64,000 bases of DNA from Phycisphaeraceae bacterium (GCA_029260715.1 JAJDCS010000017.1:112136-176135), one strand, 5' to 3'; positions 54,380-63,865 are shown, counted from the stretch's first letter. Program-made: numbers and translations. Notes: generated from the letters alone by a model not told the origin.

Positions 54380-54597
54380 TAATCGGACGTGCGCTAGCCC
54401 CACCAGCGCACGCGCACACCCCCGCCGCCCACACCTTTCCCCCATCCATACCAAACCGAACCGCTACGCCCCAGCCGCGTCAAAAACAATAACTCCAACA
54501 AAACCTATGCGCCGAATCATCCGAAGGTCAATAACAGTGATCGGATCGGCGCCGCCCTCGCACGTCACGCGGCGGCACGAGACATGGGGTTGGAAGA

Positions 54598-55236
54598 ATG
54601 GCTTGGTCAACAATGCATTTCGCTATGGGCATGGGCTGCGCCGGTGCCTTGGCAGGGGCCGGGTGCCTCATGCTGAGGCGCGGCTGGCGATGGGTCCCCG
54701 GCGTCATGACGCTCGGCGGCATCTGGGCCATGGTCCCCGACATGCCACGCATCTTCCGCGAAGATTTTTATTGGGAACCCGTCTCTTCCGTGCTGGGCAC
54801 CTACCAACTGGAACGCAAGCTCCACAGTTGGGGCGACGTGTTCTTCTTCCACGGCTCACTGGACGCACAGCCCCACGAGTTCGCGCTGCTGGGTTTGGTG
54901 TTGATCCTCCTGTTCTACAACGCCAGCATCTTGCTGCTGATGTCGATCGAGCGCCGCAGCCGCAACAGCCTGGCCAACCGCGCCTGGCGCGCCCACCGCA
55001 CGCGCCACGCTCGCGACGCACGCCGCAGAAGCTCCGGGCGCTGGGTACGCGACGCCTACTACAGAGACGAAAGCGCCGCCGCCGACGAACAACACCGCTA
55101 TTTGGACGACCCCCTGCCCACGCCCGGCCCAAGCTACCAGCCACCCGTCTACGACGGGCAATACGACGACCAGCCCGCCGTGCTCTACCGCATCGGCCCA
55201 CGCCACAACACCGGCACCGACCACGACCGGGTCTGA
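54598..55236 (+). CDS. Membrane protein of unknown function
   Basis: 212 residues. Three or four membrane segments: HFAMGMGCAGALAGAGCLML, a short one with GVMTLGGIWAMVPD, and FALLGLVLILLFYNASILLL. The acidic Asp-rich motif VPDMPRIFRED between them and an Arg-rich cytosolic stretch (RAHRTRHARDARRRSS) followed by a Tyr/Pro-rich tail are distinctive. The first part resembles small YdjM/metal-dependent hydrolase-like membrane proteins, but I do not claim a family. GGTTGGAAG precedes the ATG. Confidence 0.6.
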   Translation: MAWSTMHFAMGMGCAGALAGAGCLMLRRGWRWVPGVMTLGGIWAMVPDMPRIFREDFYWEPVSSVLGTYQLERKLHSWGDVFFFHGSLDAQPHEFALLGLVLILLFYNASILLLMSIERRSRNSLANRAWRAHRTRHARDARRRSSGRWVRDAYYRDESAAADEQHRYLDDPLPTPGPSYQPPVYDGQYDDQPAVLYRIGPRHNTGTDHDRV

Positions 55237-55240
55237 CTCC

Positions 55241-57547
55241 CTACGCCTCCACCAGCTCCAAGTGCGCATACTTGAGCACAAGCGTCTTCACACCAGCCGT
55301 ATTGAACTCCACACGCGCCCGCGGCTGCGATCCGCTCCGCGTCACGGTCACAATCCGCCCCAAGCCGAACTGCGGGTGACGCACCAACGCGCCCGGTGAT
55401 AGGCCGTCACTCTCAGCCTCGTCGCCGTTCTCACCCAGCGACACGTACCGACGGTCGCCACCCCCCCCCGCCGCCACGCCGTGGCCGGTGAGGTCCAGCG
55501 TGTCCATATAGTCCTCGGGCATCTCACTCAAAAAGCGGCTCGGTATCGCCGGCAAAAGCTGGCCGAACACCGTGCGGAAACAAGTGTGCGTCATGGCCAA
55601 ACGCTGCTTGGCACGCGTGATCCCAACGAAGCACAGCCGACGCTCCTCTTCGAGCTTCTTGTTGTCGGTGTTGGCCTCGCGGTGCGGCAGCAACCCGTCC
55701 TCCACACCGACCATCGCCACCACCGGAAACTCCAAACCCTTCGCCGCGTGCAGCGTCATCAGCGACACCGCCCCGTGCTCCGCGTCGATCGCGTCCAGAT
55801 CGCTGACCAGGCTCACCTGCTCCAAGTAACCCTCCAGACGCGAGGCAACGCCCACCGCCGGCGCGCCCGTGGCTTGCTGCTGGTCGTCGTAAACCTCCTC
55901 AAACTGCTGGGCGGCGCTGACCAACTCGCCAAGGTTCATCAGCCGCTCCTGATCGGGGTCGGTTTTGTCGTTCCGGTAGAGGGTTTCCAAGCCCGACTCA
56001 CGCAACACCGCCTCAACGAACCGGCGCAGGGACGGCGCTTCGTCGGCGGCATCTGCGGCGGCGGGCGGGGCGCCGCCGGGCGCATCGCTTTCCGTCAACC
56101 CAGCCTGGCAACGCCACCGGTGAAGCTGCGCCACAAACTTACCCACCGCGCCGACCGCGCGACCGTTCAGCGAAGTGACGTGCATCGCCTGCTCCATCGC
56201 CTCGATCAGCGGCGTGCCGTGCGCCACGCTGTACGCGGTCAGCGCCCGCACCGTGCTTGGGCTGATCCCTCGCGCCGGCGTGTTGACGACCCGCAACAGG
56301 TTCACCTCGTCGGCCGGGTTGGCGATCACACGCAAGTACGCGATCGCGTCCTTGATCTCCTTGCGCTCGTAGAACGACGTGCCACGCGCGATCTGGTACG
56401 GGACGCTCGCGGTCCGTAGCGCGTCTTCCATCACCCTGCTCAAGCTGTTGACCCGGTAGAACACCGCCATATCGCCCCACGGCACGCCCTGCTCATTGCG
56501 CAGACGCGTGAACCAATCCAGCACCCACTGCGCCTCGTGACGCTCGTCATTAGCCGTCACCGCCTGGATCGGGTCGCCCTGGTCGTTCTCCGTCCAAAGC
56601 GACTTGTGCTTGCGCTGCTTGTTGTGGCTGATCAGCCGGTCCGCCACCGCCAGGATCGTCTTGGTCGAACGGTAGTTCTGCTCAAGGCGCACGGTCGTGG
56701 CCTTGGGGTAGTGCTGCTCGAATTCCAAAATATTACGGATGTCCGCCCCGCGCCACCCGTAGATCGACTGGTCCGGGTCGCCCGTGGCGCAGATGTTGCC
56801 GTGCTGGGCAGCCAGCGCGTTGGCGATCGTAAACTGCGCGTGGTTGGTGTCCTGGTACTCGTCGATCAGCAGGTACTGATACCGGTCGCGCAACACAGCC
56901 AACACGTCGGGGTGGTCCTTGAGCAGCGTCACGGTGCGCAGCAGCAGATCGTCAAAGTCCAGCGCGTTGTTCTTGTTGAGCGTGGCCTGGTACTTCTTGT
57001 AAATCTCGCTAACCGAGCGGCTGTAGAAGTCGGCGGCTTGATTGGCGTAGGCCTCGGGGCTAAGCAATTCGTTCTTGGCCTGGCTGATCGTGGACAGCAC
57101 CCGCCCCGGTGGGAAATTCGTCGTGCTGATGTGCATCGCCTTGAGCGTGCGCTTCATCGCCTGCGTCTGGTCAGCCGTGTCATAAATAGAGTAAGTCCGT
57201 GGCAGGCCCAACCGCTCGGCGTGTTCACGCAATAGCCGAGCGCACAGGCTGTGGAACGTGCTGACCGTCACGGCGTTGGCCTGACGCTCGGACACCAGGC
57301 CCCCGACCCGCTCCCGCATCTCGCCCGCCGCTTTGTTCGTGAACGTGATCGCCAAGACGTTCCAAGGCGCGATCCCCACGCGCAGCACCAGGTGCGCGAT
57401 CCGACGCGTGATCACACGCGTCTTGCCAGACCCCGCCGCCGCCAGCACCAATAGCGGCCCCTCCACGTGCCCCACCGCCTCCCGCTGGGGGTCGGTCAAG
57501 CCGCCGAATACCGGATCGGTGTCGCTGGGTACGGATAGCTCGCTCAT
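55241..57547 (-). CDS. pcrA: UvrD/PcrA-type DNA helicase
   Basis: A 768-residue superfamily 1A 3'-5' helicase for DNA repair and replication. Q motif LTDPQREAVGH; Walker A VLAAAGSGKTRVITRRI (about 35-51); Ia TFTNKAAGEMRERV; II IDEYQDTNHAQ; III GDPDQSIYGWRGAD; IV VRLEQNYRST; V VSLMTLHAAKGLEFPVV; VI VGITRAKQRLAM. The C-terminal GALVRHPQFGLGRIV part is the Tudor-like tail that binds RNA polymerase in PcrA. ATG 57547 has TACACT eight bases upstream and no Shine-Dalgarno. Confidence 0.95.
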   Translation of the reverse strand: MSELSVPSDTDPVFGGLTDPQREAVGHVEGPLLVLAAAGSGKTRVITRRIAHLVLRVGIAPWNVLAITFTNKAAGEMRERVGGLVSERQANAVTVSTFHSLCARLLREHAERLGLPRTYSIYDTADQTQAMKRTLKAMHISTTNFPPGRVLSTISQAKNELLSPEAYANQAADFYSRSVSEIYKKYQATLNKNNALDFDDLLLRTVTLLKDHPDVLAVLRDRYQYLLIDEYQDTNHAQFTIANALAAQHGNICATGDPDQSIYGWRGADIRNILEFEQHYPKATTVRLEQNYRSTKTILAVADRLISHNKQRKHKSLWTENDQGDPIQAVTANDERHEAQWVLDWFTRLRNEQGVPWGDMAVFYRVNSLSRVMEDALRTASVPYQIARGTSFYERKEIKDAIAYLRVIANPADEVNLLRVVNTPARGISPSTVRALTAYSVAHGTPLIEAMEQAMHVTSLNGRAVGAVGKFVAQLHRWRCQAGLTESDAPGGAPPAAADAADEAPSLRRFVEAVLRESGLETLYRNDKTDPDQERLMNLGELVSAAQQFEEVYDDQQQATGAPAVGVASRLEGYLEQVSLVSDLDAIDAEHGAVSLMTLHAAKGLEFPVVAMVGVEDGLLPHREANTDNKKLEEERRLCFVGITRAKQRLAMTHTCFRTVFGQLLPAIPSRFLSEMPEDYMDTLDLTGHGVAAGGGGDRRYVSLGENGDEAESDGLSPGALVRHPQFGLGRIVTVTRSGSQPRARVEFNTAGVKTLVLKYAHLELVEA

Positions 57548-57648
57548 GCGAAGCCAGTGTAGCAGATGGGTATCCGCCGCCAACAGCGCCGCCGGCGCTT
57601 CAAGCACTCGAAAAGCGCGTCTGAAACGGGCGGGTCAAGCCCCGCTCA

Positions 57649-58338
57649 TTAATTCACGTACACCCCGCCCGTCTGGGCCTCCGTGCGGAACCGCTCGGCG
57701 ATCTCCAGCGTGTGCAGCGTTTTCTGGAGCATCTCTTCGAGCCACTGGGCTCGGTTGAACACGCAGTCCTGCTTGAGCATGGCGTACCGCTGCTCGACGT
57801 CGCAACAGACGGTCATGATCGCCAGATCGATCAGCGCCGCGGTGGGGATCTCGCCGCTGAGCCAGTTGTGAATCGCGCTGACAGACGCCAACTCCTTGAG
57901 CAGCGGCCGCGACAGCAACGCCTCGATCCGCGACCGCTGATTGTCAAGGTCGATCTCCATGGGCTGGCGCGGCTCGGTTGGTTCGAGCATCGCCATGCGG
58001 TACGGCTTGTGCTCGATTTCTTGGCTGATCCGCGCCCGGCAGATCCCCTGCAGCAACAGGTTGTACCGCCCGTCACGCAGACACTCGTGCTTCACCACGT
58101 AACCCACACACACGTGCGGACGCACCGGCGGGCAGCCCTGGTAGTTTTCCCGCCAACCGTCACCCTCAAAAAGCGACATCGCGATCAACCCGTGCGCGTC
58201 CAAAACGTCGCTGACCAGATGCCGGTACCGGTTCTCAAAAATGTGCAAAGGGATCGTCGCGTGGGGCAGCAGCACGCAGCCGGGCAACGGGAACAACGGC
58301 ATCGGCTTGCTGAAGTCGATCGTGAGCTTATCGATCAT
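57649..58338 (-). CDS. LON substrate-binding (N-terminal) domain protein
   Basis: 229 residues. LPLFPLPGCVLLPHATIPLH then IFENRYRHLVSD is the start of the LON N-terminal/PUA-like domain, and no ATPase or protease domain follows. Free-standing LON domains occur in many bacteria with an unknown or adaptor-like role. The C-terminal half is helical. ATG 58338 has TATGAT five bases upstream (leaderless candidate); a TTG two codons earlier is possible. Same strand as pcrA with an about 100-base gap. Confidence 0.85.
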   Translation of the reverse strand: MIDKLTIDFSKPMPLFPLPGCVLLPHATIPLHIFENRYRHLVSDVLDAHGLIAMSLFEGDGWRENYQGCPPVRPHVCVGYVVKHECLRDGRYNLLLQGICRARISQEIEHKPYRMAMLEPTEPRQPMEIDLDNQRSRIEALLSRPLLKELASVSAIHNWLSGEIPTAALIDLAIMTVCCDVEQRYAMLKQDCVFNRAQWLEEMLQKTLHTLEIAERFRTEAQTGGVYVN

Positions 58339-58394
58339 ACCCAATCATAGGCCAAGTCCACCCTCGGGGCGTCAACCGGGCCCGCCCCCAAACT

Positions 58395-59858
58395 TTACAG
58401 CGCGCCGCCCGGCACGTTCGTGGCGATCGGACGCACCAGCTCGATCCGTATCTGGCCGCTGGGCACGAGCTTGCCGTCGTTGATCCGCCCCAACGGGTCG
58501 AACACCCGCTTGATCCGGCCGAACGTGTCCAGCGTCGCCGGGTTGAACATCTTCCCCATCAAGTGCAGCTTCTCAACACCCACGCCGTGCTCACCGGTGA
58601 TCGTCCCGCCGATGCCGATGCAGTATTCAAGAATCTCCTGGCTCGCCGCCAACACACGCTGCACCTGCCGGGGGTCGTCCTCGTCGAAGAGCAGGATCGG
58701 GTGGACGTTCCCGTCACCGGCGTGGAACACGTTGCTAACGCGTAGCCCGTATTTTTCGCCAATGCCCACGATACGCGCCACCGCCTCGGGCAGCTTCGAC
58801 CGCGGGATACACGCGTCCTGCGTGCAGTAGCTCCTGCTGATCCTGCCGATCGCCCCGAACGCGCGCTTGCGCACGCGCCACAGCTCCGCCCGCTTGGCTT
58901 CGTCGGCGCACTGTTGCACCTCCTTGGCGCCGTTGCGGTGGCACAACGCGACAAGCCGCTCCAGTTGCTCGTCCAACGCAGCGTCCACGCCGTCGATCTC
59001 CACCAGCAGCAGCGCCCGCGCATCGGGCGGGAAGCCGTACGCGAACGCCTCCTCCACCACGCGGATCATCGCCCCGTCGAGCATCTCCATCGCCGCGGGC
59101 ACCACCCCCGCCCCGATCACGTCGCTCACCGTGTCGCAAGCGTCCCCCGTCGACCCGAACACCGCGTAAACCGTCCGGTAGTGACGCGGCGCGCCCGTCA
59201 GCCGGCACCACAACCGCGTGATAATCCCAAGCGTCCCCTCGCTGCCGCACACCAGCGCCGCCGCGTCCGCGCCCACCCCGTCACACAACGCCCCCGCCCG
59301 CGCCCGCACCACCGACCCGTCCGCCAGCACAAGCTCCAGCCCCAGGATGTGGCCCGTCGTCGCGCCGTACCGCAGGGTGTTGAGCCCGCCCGCGTTCGTC
59401 GCCGCGTTCCCACCGATCGTAGCCACCGACTGGCTCGACGGGTCCGGCGAAAACCGCAGCCGCTCCGCACCGCCCGCGCCCAACGCACCCACCGCCTGGT
59501 TGAGCGATAAATTACGCACTCCGCTCTGCACCACCGCCACCCGGTTTTCAACGTCGATCGATTCGATCCGCGTCATGCGCGTGGTGGATACGATCACCCC
59601 GTTGTCGAACGCCACGCACCCCCCCGCCAGACCCGTGCCGCTGCCCCGTGGCACGATCTCCACCCCGCAATCGGCAAGCGCCCTCACGCAACGCGAGACC
59701 TGCCCCGTGTCCGTGGGAAACACCACCGCCGCGGGCAACCCCTTGGCGATCGGCAGCCCGTCACACTCATACACCAGCAACTCGCCCGCGTCGGTCAGCA
59801 CACCCTCACCGCCGACCACGGCGCGCAGCCGGTCCACCGCTTCGTCTAGGCGTGGCAT
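58395..59858 (-). CDS. glcD: FAD-linked oxidase, glycolate oxidase GlcD type
   Basis: A 487-residue VAO-type flavoprotein. FAD region: VVFPTDTGQVSRCVRALAD, VPRGSGTGLAGGCV, ATIGGNAATNAGGLNTLRYG; C-terminal substrate domain with NVFHAGDGNVHPILLF and the family signature ITGEHGVGVEKLHLM. It oxidises a 2-hydroxy acid such as glycolate or D-lactate. No GlcE/GlcF Fe-S partner is seen next to it. TATCAT six bases before the ATG and no Shine-Dalgarno. Confidence 0.9.
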   Translation of the reverse strand: MPRLDEAVDRLRAVVGGEGVLTDAGELLVYECDGLPIAKGLPAAVVFPTDTGQVSRCVRALADCGVEIVPRGSGTGLAGGCVAFDNGVIVSTTRMTRIESIDVENRVAVVQSGVRNLSLNQAVGALGAGGAERLRFSPDPSSQSVATIGGNAATNAGGLNTLRYGATTGHILGLELVLADGSVVRARAGALCDGVGADAAALVCGSEGTLGIITRLWCRLTGAPRHYRTVYAVFGSTGDACDTVSDVIGAGVVPAAMEMLDGAMIRVVEEAFAYGFPPDARALLLVEIDGVDAALDEQLERLVALCHRNGAKEVQQCADEAKRAELWRVRKRAFGAIGRISRSYCTQDACIPRSKLPEAVARIVGIGEKYGLRVSNVFHAGDGNVHPILLFDEDDPRQVQRVLAASQEILEYCIGIGGTITGEHGVGVEKLHLMGKMFNPATLDTFGRIKRVFDPLGRINDGKLVPSGQIRIELVRPIATNVPGGAL

Positions 59859-59895
59859 ACGGAGATGATATCAGTTCGGCAAAGGGGCAACCGCG

Positions 59896-61128
59896 TCACA
59901 GCAAGCCCACACGCCCTTTGCGCTTCAGGATCAACCCCTTCATCTCCTGCATGATGCTGGGCTGAGAGAAGTTCAAATTGGAAACGTCCGTGCCCTCACA
60001 GTCCGTCACAAACAGGTCTTCGTCTTCTTCGTAAAGCTCGACGATATGGGCGGGCTCGTCGTTGTCTAGGTCGATATCGTCGAAATTATCGATAATCTGC
60101 ACCGACGGGCGGCACGGGTCCGCGGGCGTGTGGTCCACACAGATGCCCACGCGCCCGTCGCTCAGACGCACACGCGAGCCAGGCGGATACGGCGGCACCA
60201 CCGACAGCAACGCACGCGCCACGTGCGGGTCGAACTTCTTGCAAAGATCCGTGCCCAGCAGCTCACCCAGAACCGCCACCGTCGGCCGGGTCGGACAGTT
60301 GGGCGGGTGGAGCATACGGTCGAACTGGTCGGCCAACCCGACAATCCGAGCGAATACATGGATGCGCTCGCCCTCCATCGCCGGCGTGTCCTGGCCCGCG
60401 TAGCCGGTGCCGTCGAAACGCTGGTGGTGGTTCATCACGATCGTGGCCGCGCTGGGCTCGATGTGGCCACGCACCATCTCGTACCCCAACGCCGGGTGCA
60501 GCCGCCACTCGGGGTCGAGCTCGTCGCCGGTCTCTAAAAACCTTATGTACGCGCCCTCCGGCAACTTGGCTACCCCCACGTCGTGCAGCATCGACCCCAC
60601 TCCAAGGTCCGTCACCTGTTTGGCGATCGCAGGGTTGATCCGCTTACGCTGACGCACCAAGTACCCCTCCAGCTTCAGCCCCATCAGCAGGCTCAGGTAC
60701 GTCACGTTCGCGCTGTGTGAAATCAACGCGTCGCGTCCCACGCCCGCTAAATCCCCCAGGAACATCGCGGCGTTGGGGTTCTCCACCAAGTGCTGGATCA
60801 GCTCACGGATCGACTGGCGGTACGAACGGTACGGGATCTTGACGTTGACCTGTTCCTCCAAAATGTCGAACGTCTGGGCCACCTTCATGGCGATCTGGCA
60901 CTGGGCGGTGATGATGTCGTCGTTGAAAAACTTCTCGAGCATGTTCAGGCTCGAGCAGTGCACCCAGATTTGGCCGATGCCGAACTGTTCAAGCTTCGTG
61001 ATCGTCACCGCGTCCAGCTCAAAACCGCGTTTGAGAAGGATCTTCTCAAGGGAGTGGGGGTTGCGCACCGGTAGCGCCAGCTTCATCCCAGGCTCGGCAG
61101 CGCATAGCTCCACTCTTAGCACGGGCAC
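59896..61128 (-). CDS. HD-GYP domain protein (altered GYP motif)
   Basis: 410 residues. An N-terminal region of about 140 residues (PGMKLALPVRNPHSLEKIL) precedes an HD-GYP core: HSANVTYLSLLMGLKL, LGVGSMLHDVGVAKLPEG (HD), HPALGYEMVRG, IVMNHHQRFDGTGYAG and FARIVGLADQFDRML. HD-GYP enzymes hydrolyse cyclic di-GMP or related dinucleotides. The GYP motif reads GYA here, while the metal residues (HD, HH, D) are kept. The C-terminal part (SRVRLSDGRVGICVDH) is beta-rich. GTG start at 61128. Confidence 0.85.
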   Translation of the reverse strand: MPVLRVELCAAEPGMKLALPVRNPHSLEKILLKRGFELDAVTITKLEQFGIGQIWVHCSSLNMLEKFFNDDIITAQCQIAMKVAQTFDILEEQVNVKIPYRSYRQSIRELIQHLVENPNAAMFLGDLAGVGRDALISHSANVTYLSLLMGLKLEGYLVRQRKRINPAIAKQVTDLGVGSMLHDVGVAKLPEGAYIRFLETGDELDPEWRLHPALGYEMVRGHIEPSAATIVMNHHQRFDGTGYAGQDTPAMEGERIHVFARIVGLADQFDRMLHPPNCPTRPTVAVLGELLGTDLCKKFDPHVARALLSVVPPYPPGSRVRLSDGRVGICVDHTPADPCRPSVQIIDNFDDIDLDNDEPAHIVELYEEDEDLFVTDCEGTDVSNLNFSQPSIMQEMKGLILKRKGRVGLL

Positions 61129-61274
61129 CCTCGGTTACCGGGCGTTAAGAACACGGGTATCTTTGCTACCTATCGGCTACCTCGGTTGTCTAAATCAGAC
61201 CGCACCGGCAGGTTATCAGCCGGGTCAACCCCAGCGGCACCAGGAGCGGGCCCACATGCCCGCAAACGCCGCTA

Positions 61275-61790
61275 TTACAACAACTCGCCAAGCCCCAACT
61301 CCATGCGTCGCTGATTGATCCACGCCAGTGCCCGGGGCTCCGCCTTGGCCAGCTTGATCAACTGAGACGCCGTGCACCCCAACGCCGCCGCCGCCGCCGG
61401 CACGTCCATTTCTTTAGCCGATATCACGTCCAACGCCTCCGCCAGCACCGCCGGGAAGTCCTCGTGTGACGGGTTCACCGCCACCCGCCCTGATTTACAC
61501 CGCCGCCGCCACAGCCCGCTTGGCTCCCAGCCCGGCCCCACGCCCCCACGGACCGACAACGCCAGATTCACCCGCAACCGGAATAACGCCCGGCTATGGT
61601 TCTGCGCCTGGCTGCGGCGCTCTTGGCCGATCCCGCGCACACCCGTGGGACGGTGCGTCAGTTCCACCGCGGTCTGAGTCTTGTTGCGGTGCTGCCCGCC
61701 CGGCCCGGAGGACCGATAACGACGCACGTCGCACTCGGTCAGCAGCCTCTGGGCGTCGTAACCAGCCGGGTGGTCAACGGCATCAGGCAT
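61275..61790 (-). CDS. Release-factor-like protein with GGQ motif
   Basis: 171 residues. VRRYRSSGPGGQHRNKTQTA (about 23-42) holds the catalytic GGQ loop and the following basic stretch of class I release factors, as in ArfB/RF domain 3. A peptidyl-tRNA hydrolysing activity is likely, perhaps on stalled ribosomes. The C-terminal half is different: it lacks the Lys-rich tail of ArfB and instead has two helical segments with LGCTASQLIKLAK. The ATG at 61790 or the adjacent upstream GTG may start it. Confidence 0.8.
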   Translation of the reverse strand: MPDAVDHPAGYDAQRLLTECDVRRYRSSGPGGQHRNKTQTAVELTHRPTGVRGIGQERRSQAQNHSRALFRLRVNLALSVRGGVGPGWEPSGLWRRRCKSGRVAVNPSHEDFPAVLAEALDVISAKEMDVPAAAAALGCTASQLIKLAKAEPRALAWINQRRMELGLGELL

Positions 61791-61990
61791 CACAACCCGC
61801 CCCTTTCAGACGAAAACAACACCGCGACCAGCCACACACACACAGCGATCAGAATCGGACAGTTCATCATTACCTTTTGCCATAGGATTTGCTATCGTGT
61901 CACCCTACCGAAAAAGCCATATCATTTGCGGACCACCCACCCAAAGAGCTGAACACTTAAGGGCAACCAAACGAACTTTAGAGTAACGCT

Positions 61991-62866
61991 TTGACAGACC
62001 CAACAGCCCAACAACCGCATGACGACCCGACCCCTACTCACCCAAGCTCCCGGCTTGCGCGCCTAGACGCCTGGGTCGCCGAAAACCCTTGGCACCCACG
62101 GTTTATACCCTTTTTGTTCTATATCATGATGCTGGTCGTGGTCAGCCAACTCCGCGATTGGCTCCCCTTCACCTACCCGCTCACCTACACCATCCAGTGC
62201 AGCCTGGTGGTTTATTTGCTCTGGCGGTACCGCAAACTCCTGCCCGAGCTTACCCTTAGCTTCCATTGGCTGTCGGTGCCGGTGGGTGTGGGTGTGGCGG
62301 TGGCCTGGGTCTGGATGGGCCTGTGGATGGTCGAGACCTTCCCCGACCGATTTGCGGATCAGGGCACCGAGAGCTTCTTCCTAGAGATGGGCACAACCGT
62401 AGGCTGGACCGCATTCGTGCTACGACTCATCGGCATGTCCGTGGCCGTGCCACTATTTGAAGAATTGTTCATCCGCTCACTGATCCTGCGTAGCTTTCAC
62501 CGGTTCAGACCGACCATGATCGGCTTGGTCCAAGTCATCCAAGACCTCCCCTTGATCGGCGAGTGGCTGATGCACACCTCCATCGGCGACAAAGCCGACC
62601 GCCACCCACCCGTCTTCGGGCCCCAATTCAAAAATACACCACTGGGCGCCTTGAGCGTATTCGGCGTCGCCGTGTCAACCCTGATTTTTACGATCCACCA
62701 CCTGCCCCGCGATTGGCCCGGGTGTGTGATGTGCGGCCTTGCCTATTGCCTGCTGCTGTCCGCCACCCGCCACAAAGGACTCGGGCCCGTCTGCTGGGCA
62801 CACGGCATCACCAACGCCTTGCTGTGGGTATACACGCTCTACACAGGCGACTGGCAATTCCTATAG
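61991..62866 (+). CDS. CPBP family intramembrane protease, exosortase-associated-like
   Basis: 291 residues, about eight membrane helices. CPBP motifs: EExxxR as PLFEELFIRSLIL (about 155-167), FxxxH as LIFTIHHLPRDWPG, and HxxxN as WAHGITNALLW near the end. These glutamate endopeptidases include the CAAX-protease-like family found beside exosortases in PEP-CTERM bacteria, which would fit the four PEP-CTERM proteins in this window; that link is inferred. TTG start at 61991 after an AT-rich leader; no Shine-Dalgarno is evident. Confidence 0.85.
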   Translation: MTDPTAQQPHDDPTPTHPSSRLARLDAWVAENPWHPRFIPFLFYIMMLVVVSQLRDWLPFTYPLTYTIQCSLVVYLLWRYRKLLPELTLSFHWLSVPVGVGVAVAWVWMGLWMVETFPDRFADQGTESFFLEMGTTVGWTAFVLRLIGMSVAVPLFEELFIRSLILRSFHRFRPTMIGLVQVIQDLPLIGEWLMHTSIGDKADRHPPVFGPQFKNTPLGALSVFGVAVSTLIFTIHHLPRDWPGCVMCGLAYCLLLSATRHKGLGPVCWAHGITNALLWVYTLYTGDWQFL

Positions 62867-62974
62867 CACCCACCAACCACCGCACTGCTTTACACACGGC
62901 CCGTTGTTATCCACATTTCGTTCAGCACCAATACGTACAAATCCTTATTATTAACCCGATAAACAAACAACCGC

Positions 62975-63003
62975 TTGACAACCGTCGTAATAAAATTTAA
63001 TTA
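62975..63003 (+). promoter_or_regulatory. Promoter candidate before a small-RNA-like unit
   Basis: TTGACA at 62975-62980, a 17-base spacer and TAATTA at 62998-63003 (or TTTAAT at 62996-63001 with 15). The -35 is consensus; the -10 is weak. Confidence 0.4.
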
Positions 63004-63116
63004 ATTAGGTAAGCTTGTGACGTAATACATATTGAAGGGTGAATATTCGTTTCGCTGACCTAAAGATACTCGTCAGCTGAGACGGTCAGATCGCTAACAT
63101 CGCTTTCTCCCCTCCG

Positions 63117-63150
63117 CCCCGTTGTCGCTTAGGCGGCAGCGGGGTTTATT
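63117..63150 (+). terminator. Strong Rho-independent terminator
   Basis: CCCCGTTGTCGC, loop TTAG, GCGGCAGCGGGG (63117-63144): a 12 bp stem with two G-U pairs, followed by TTTATTTTT. It ends whatever transcript crosses 62980-63110. Confidence 0.85.
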
Positions 63151-63236
63151 TTTCATCACAACTCGGTTGCAGCACCAACTGACTCAGCGCCCCCCAAGCA
63201 GCCCACATCGCTGCAGCGCCCCAAGCCACAACCATC

Positions 63237-63265
63237 TTGACTGGGGTATCTAACTCAGCTACAGT
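63237..63265 (+). promoter_or_regulatory. Promoter of the initiator tRNA gene
   Basis: TTGACT at 63237-63242, a 17-base spacer and TACAGT at 63260-63265. Transcription would start near 63272, ten bases before the tRNA. Confidence 0.8.
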
Positions 63266-63281
63266 AAAAATCTTAATTGAT

Positions 63282-63355
<74 letters not shown>

Positions 63356-63366
63356 CTTCAGACTTG

Positions 63367-63399
63367 AAAGGGACTTGCGGCAACGCGAGTCCCTTTTTG
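63367..63399 (+). terminator. Terminator after tRNA-fMet
   Basis: AAAGGGACT and AGTCCCTTT (63367-63396) with GCG/CGC pairing inside the loop, followed by TTTTG. It lies 12 bases past the tRNA. Confidence 0.75.
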
Positions 63400-63496
63400 T
63401 TTGCCCGTTTTTTGGCAGATTGCCCCATAAACTGCCCCATACGGAAAAGCAAACATGGGCTCGCCAGAGATCACACAATTACTCTGGAGAAATCCC

Positions 63497-63865
63497 ATGG
63501 CTCATCTGTTCACACGAGGACGCATCTTCTATCTGAAGTACTATGTCGCTGGCCGACAGAAGGAAATCAGCCTACGAACCGACTCACGACAAATCGCCAA
63601 GGAGAAGAAGCGACAATTCGAAACCGGCCGAGCTTGCGGCCTAGACAACCCGCTCCCAACACGGACGCCTCTTGCGGCGATCCTCGGCAAGTACGTCGAC
63701 CACATCCGGGCAGTTAAGACGCCCAAAAGCTGTCAGAACGAAATCTATTATTTACGGGAAACATTCGGCCCTATCTGTGAGCAGCTCACCATCACAAGCC
63801 GGACACTATCTGCCAAAGTCCGGAAGCGAAAATCCAAGATCAGCTTTCTTGACGCACGCCGTTGA
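63497..63865 (+). pseudogene. Tyrosine-integrase N-terminal fragment truncated by an IS element
   Basis: 122 residues remain. MAHLFTRGRIFYLKYYVAGR then KEISLRTDSRQIAKEKKR is the arm-binding/AP2-like start of phage- or island-type integrases, and LAAILGKYVDHIRAVK then ELTI-like helices are the core-binding domain. The catalytic domain is missing: the frame ends at TGA (63863-63865), which is also the first three bases of an IS3-type end. An in-frame ATG at 63455 is possible. It starts about 140 bases after tRNA-fMet, a common attachment target. Confidence 0.75.

Larger units (their letters stand above)
62867..63236. other. Intergenic region with a possible small-RNA transcript
   Basis: 370 bases. 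It is AT-rich at 62920-63060 (a promoter-like stretch), then a GC-rich hairpin terminator at 63117-63144. No protein frame is convincing, so a short non-coding transcript of about 110-140 bases is possible. Confidence 0.45.

Noticed and set aside
56537..57235. Plus-strand frame of over 230 codons inside pcrA
   Set aside because: Antisense shadow of a conserved helicase; Val/Leu/Arg-rich without motifs.
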